Assembly: GCA_017309115.1 (NCBI GenBank)
Contig: JAFLEF010000069.1
Coordinates: forward strand, 1-32,087
Length of the DNA: 32,087 nt
Direction: 5' to 3'
From: Verrucomicrobiota bacterium
Lineage (GTDB): Bacteria; Verrucomicrobiota; Verrucomicrobiia; Limisphaerales; UBA9464
Below are positions 31,621-32,087 of the stretch, piece after piece. The notes under the pieces were generated by a model. That model made no database searches and had not been told where the DNA came from. It was given only the letters and a program-made list of their open reading frames with translations. Made by a program: the position numbers and the translations under genes. Positions within the stretch are counted from its first letter, which is position 1. Every line of letters begins with the position of its first letter.

Positions 31621-32087
31621 CTACGGCTTGCGGAGTCGAAAATAGCGTTGCGGCTCGCCTTCAGCCGGAAGAGGGACATCCACTCCAGCCCCACCGGTGG
31701 GGTAGTACTCCCACTGAATCGGAGGAGCCAAGTTTGTGGAGCTTTCCAGAGTCCAGGCGCTCACCGCCTGGGGCCAACTCAGCCGAAGGACCGGCTGGTC
31801 CGACTCGTTCTTCGCCACTACTCCCGCCAGCGGAATCTGGGGCGGCAGTCCTGCCGGGATGGGTAGGTCCGGCACCGGATTCCAATCCCACGCGTCCAAC
31901 GTGAAGGGCCGGGCAAACAGCGTATCGGGCCGGCTAAACTTCAGCCATCCGTAGTGCCGCCCGTCTTCCAGATCGGAACGGAAACCGATGAGCATGGAAG
32001 TCCTGTTCGTGAAAAAGCGGTGCGGAAGAGCGAATGCCAGATCGCGGTAGAACCAAGTTGGAAAGACCTCTTGTTGGCGGAAGGTTA
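31621..32087 (-). CDS. Secreted protein, paralogue 2 of the tandem pair (partial)
   Basis: The frame is open to the right edge of the window, so the N-terminus is missing; 155 codons are visible. They begin TFRQQEVFPTWFYRDLAFAL and align with MFRQQEVFPVWFYADLSRFL of the downstream paralogue. From the GRHYGWLKFSRPDTLF stretch to the end the two differ at only a handful of positions (for example PDQPIP versus PDLPIP, GGPGV versus GGAGV). It stops 14 bases before the start of paralogue 1. The unit would be paralogue 2, paralogue 1, pseudopilin. The function is unknown. Confidence 0.82.
   Translation of the reverse strand, partial: TFRQQEVFPTWFYRDLAFALPHRFFTNRTSMLIGFRSDLEDGRHYGWLKFSRPDTLFARPFTLDAWDWNPVPDLPIPAGLPPQIPLAGVVAKNESDQPVLRLSWPQAVSAWTLESSTNLAPPIQWEYYPTGGAGVDVPLPAEGEPQRYFRLRKP

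Overview
The window looks like a chromosomal segment of a high-GC member of the Verrucomicrobiota, probably near the Limisphaerales/Pedosphaera group. This is inferred from gene content, not from a marker gene. The clues are two type II pseudopilin-like proteins with the [18 protein letters not shown]-type N-terminus, a LamG surface protein, proteins ending in a short W..L.....YFR domain, a DUF5069 protein, a sulfatase, and many short dispersed repeats between genes. No phage, IS transposase, CRISPR array, rRNA or tRNA was seen.

Layout. Positions 1-296 hold a purine-rich stretch and a CGCAGATT repeat element. Two coupled, paralogous ABC-2 permeases follow on the minus strand (297-3664). A secreted protein with a 232-residue tandem LamG duplication is next (3829-6564) and ends at a strong terminator. 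Then come a di-heme cytochrome c (minus), a divergent 55-residue CcoS-like gene, a secreted sulfatase and an ArgD-like aminotransferase. After a 350-base repeat block lies a multidrug-efflux locus: tetR, a small unknown gene, RND adaptor, RND pump, SDR and DUF5069 (11108-17775). The TetR-like gene and the pump genes each have a TTGACA-like promoter with GACAAGT and CCGGTCAA motifs nearby.

The second half holds an AAA/DUF4143 ATPase behind TCTAAAG repeats, then xseA and a HEAT-like membrane protein (minus), a YmdB-type phosphodiesterase, a pseudopilin, a DUF3500 protein, a methyltransferase and a small orphan gene. An AI-2E family permease follows GlyRS in one minus-strand unit (glyRS upstream). 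The right end carries another pseudopilin and two tandem paralogous secreted proteins, the last cut by the window edge.

The most unusual layer is the non-coding one. At least three families of short-period repeats (TCTCAAC/TCTCAGC heptads, CGCAGATTAA decamers, CGCGAATGAA decamers) occupy intergenic gaps. The first two form elements with inverted arms around a 60-90 base core, in one case with a 36-base perfect inverted repeat. A fourth module (GGTAGGGCGA...GAGCCG) makes 25-base palindromic arms. Several of these run into gene ends and produce false N-terminal extensions or supply a stop codon, so starts were corrected here for GlyRS, the HEAT-like protein and the DUF3500 protein.
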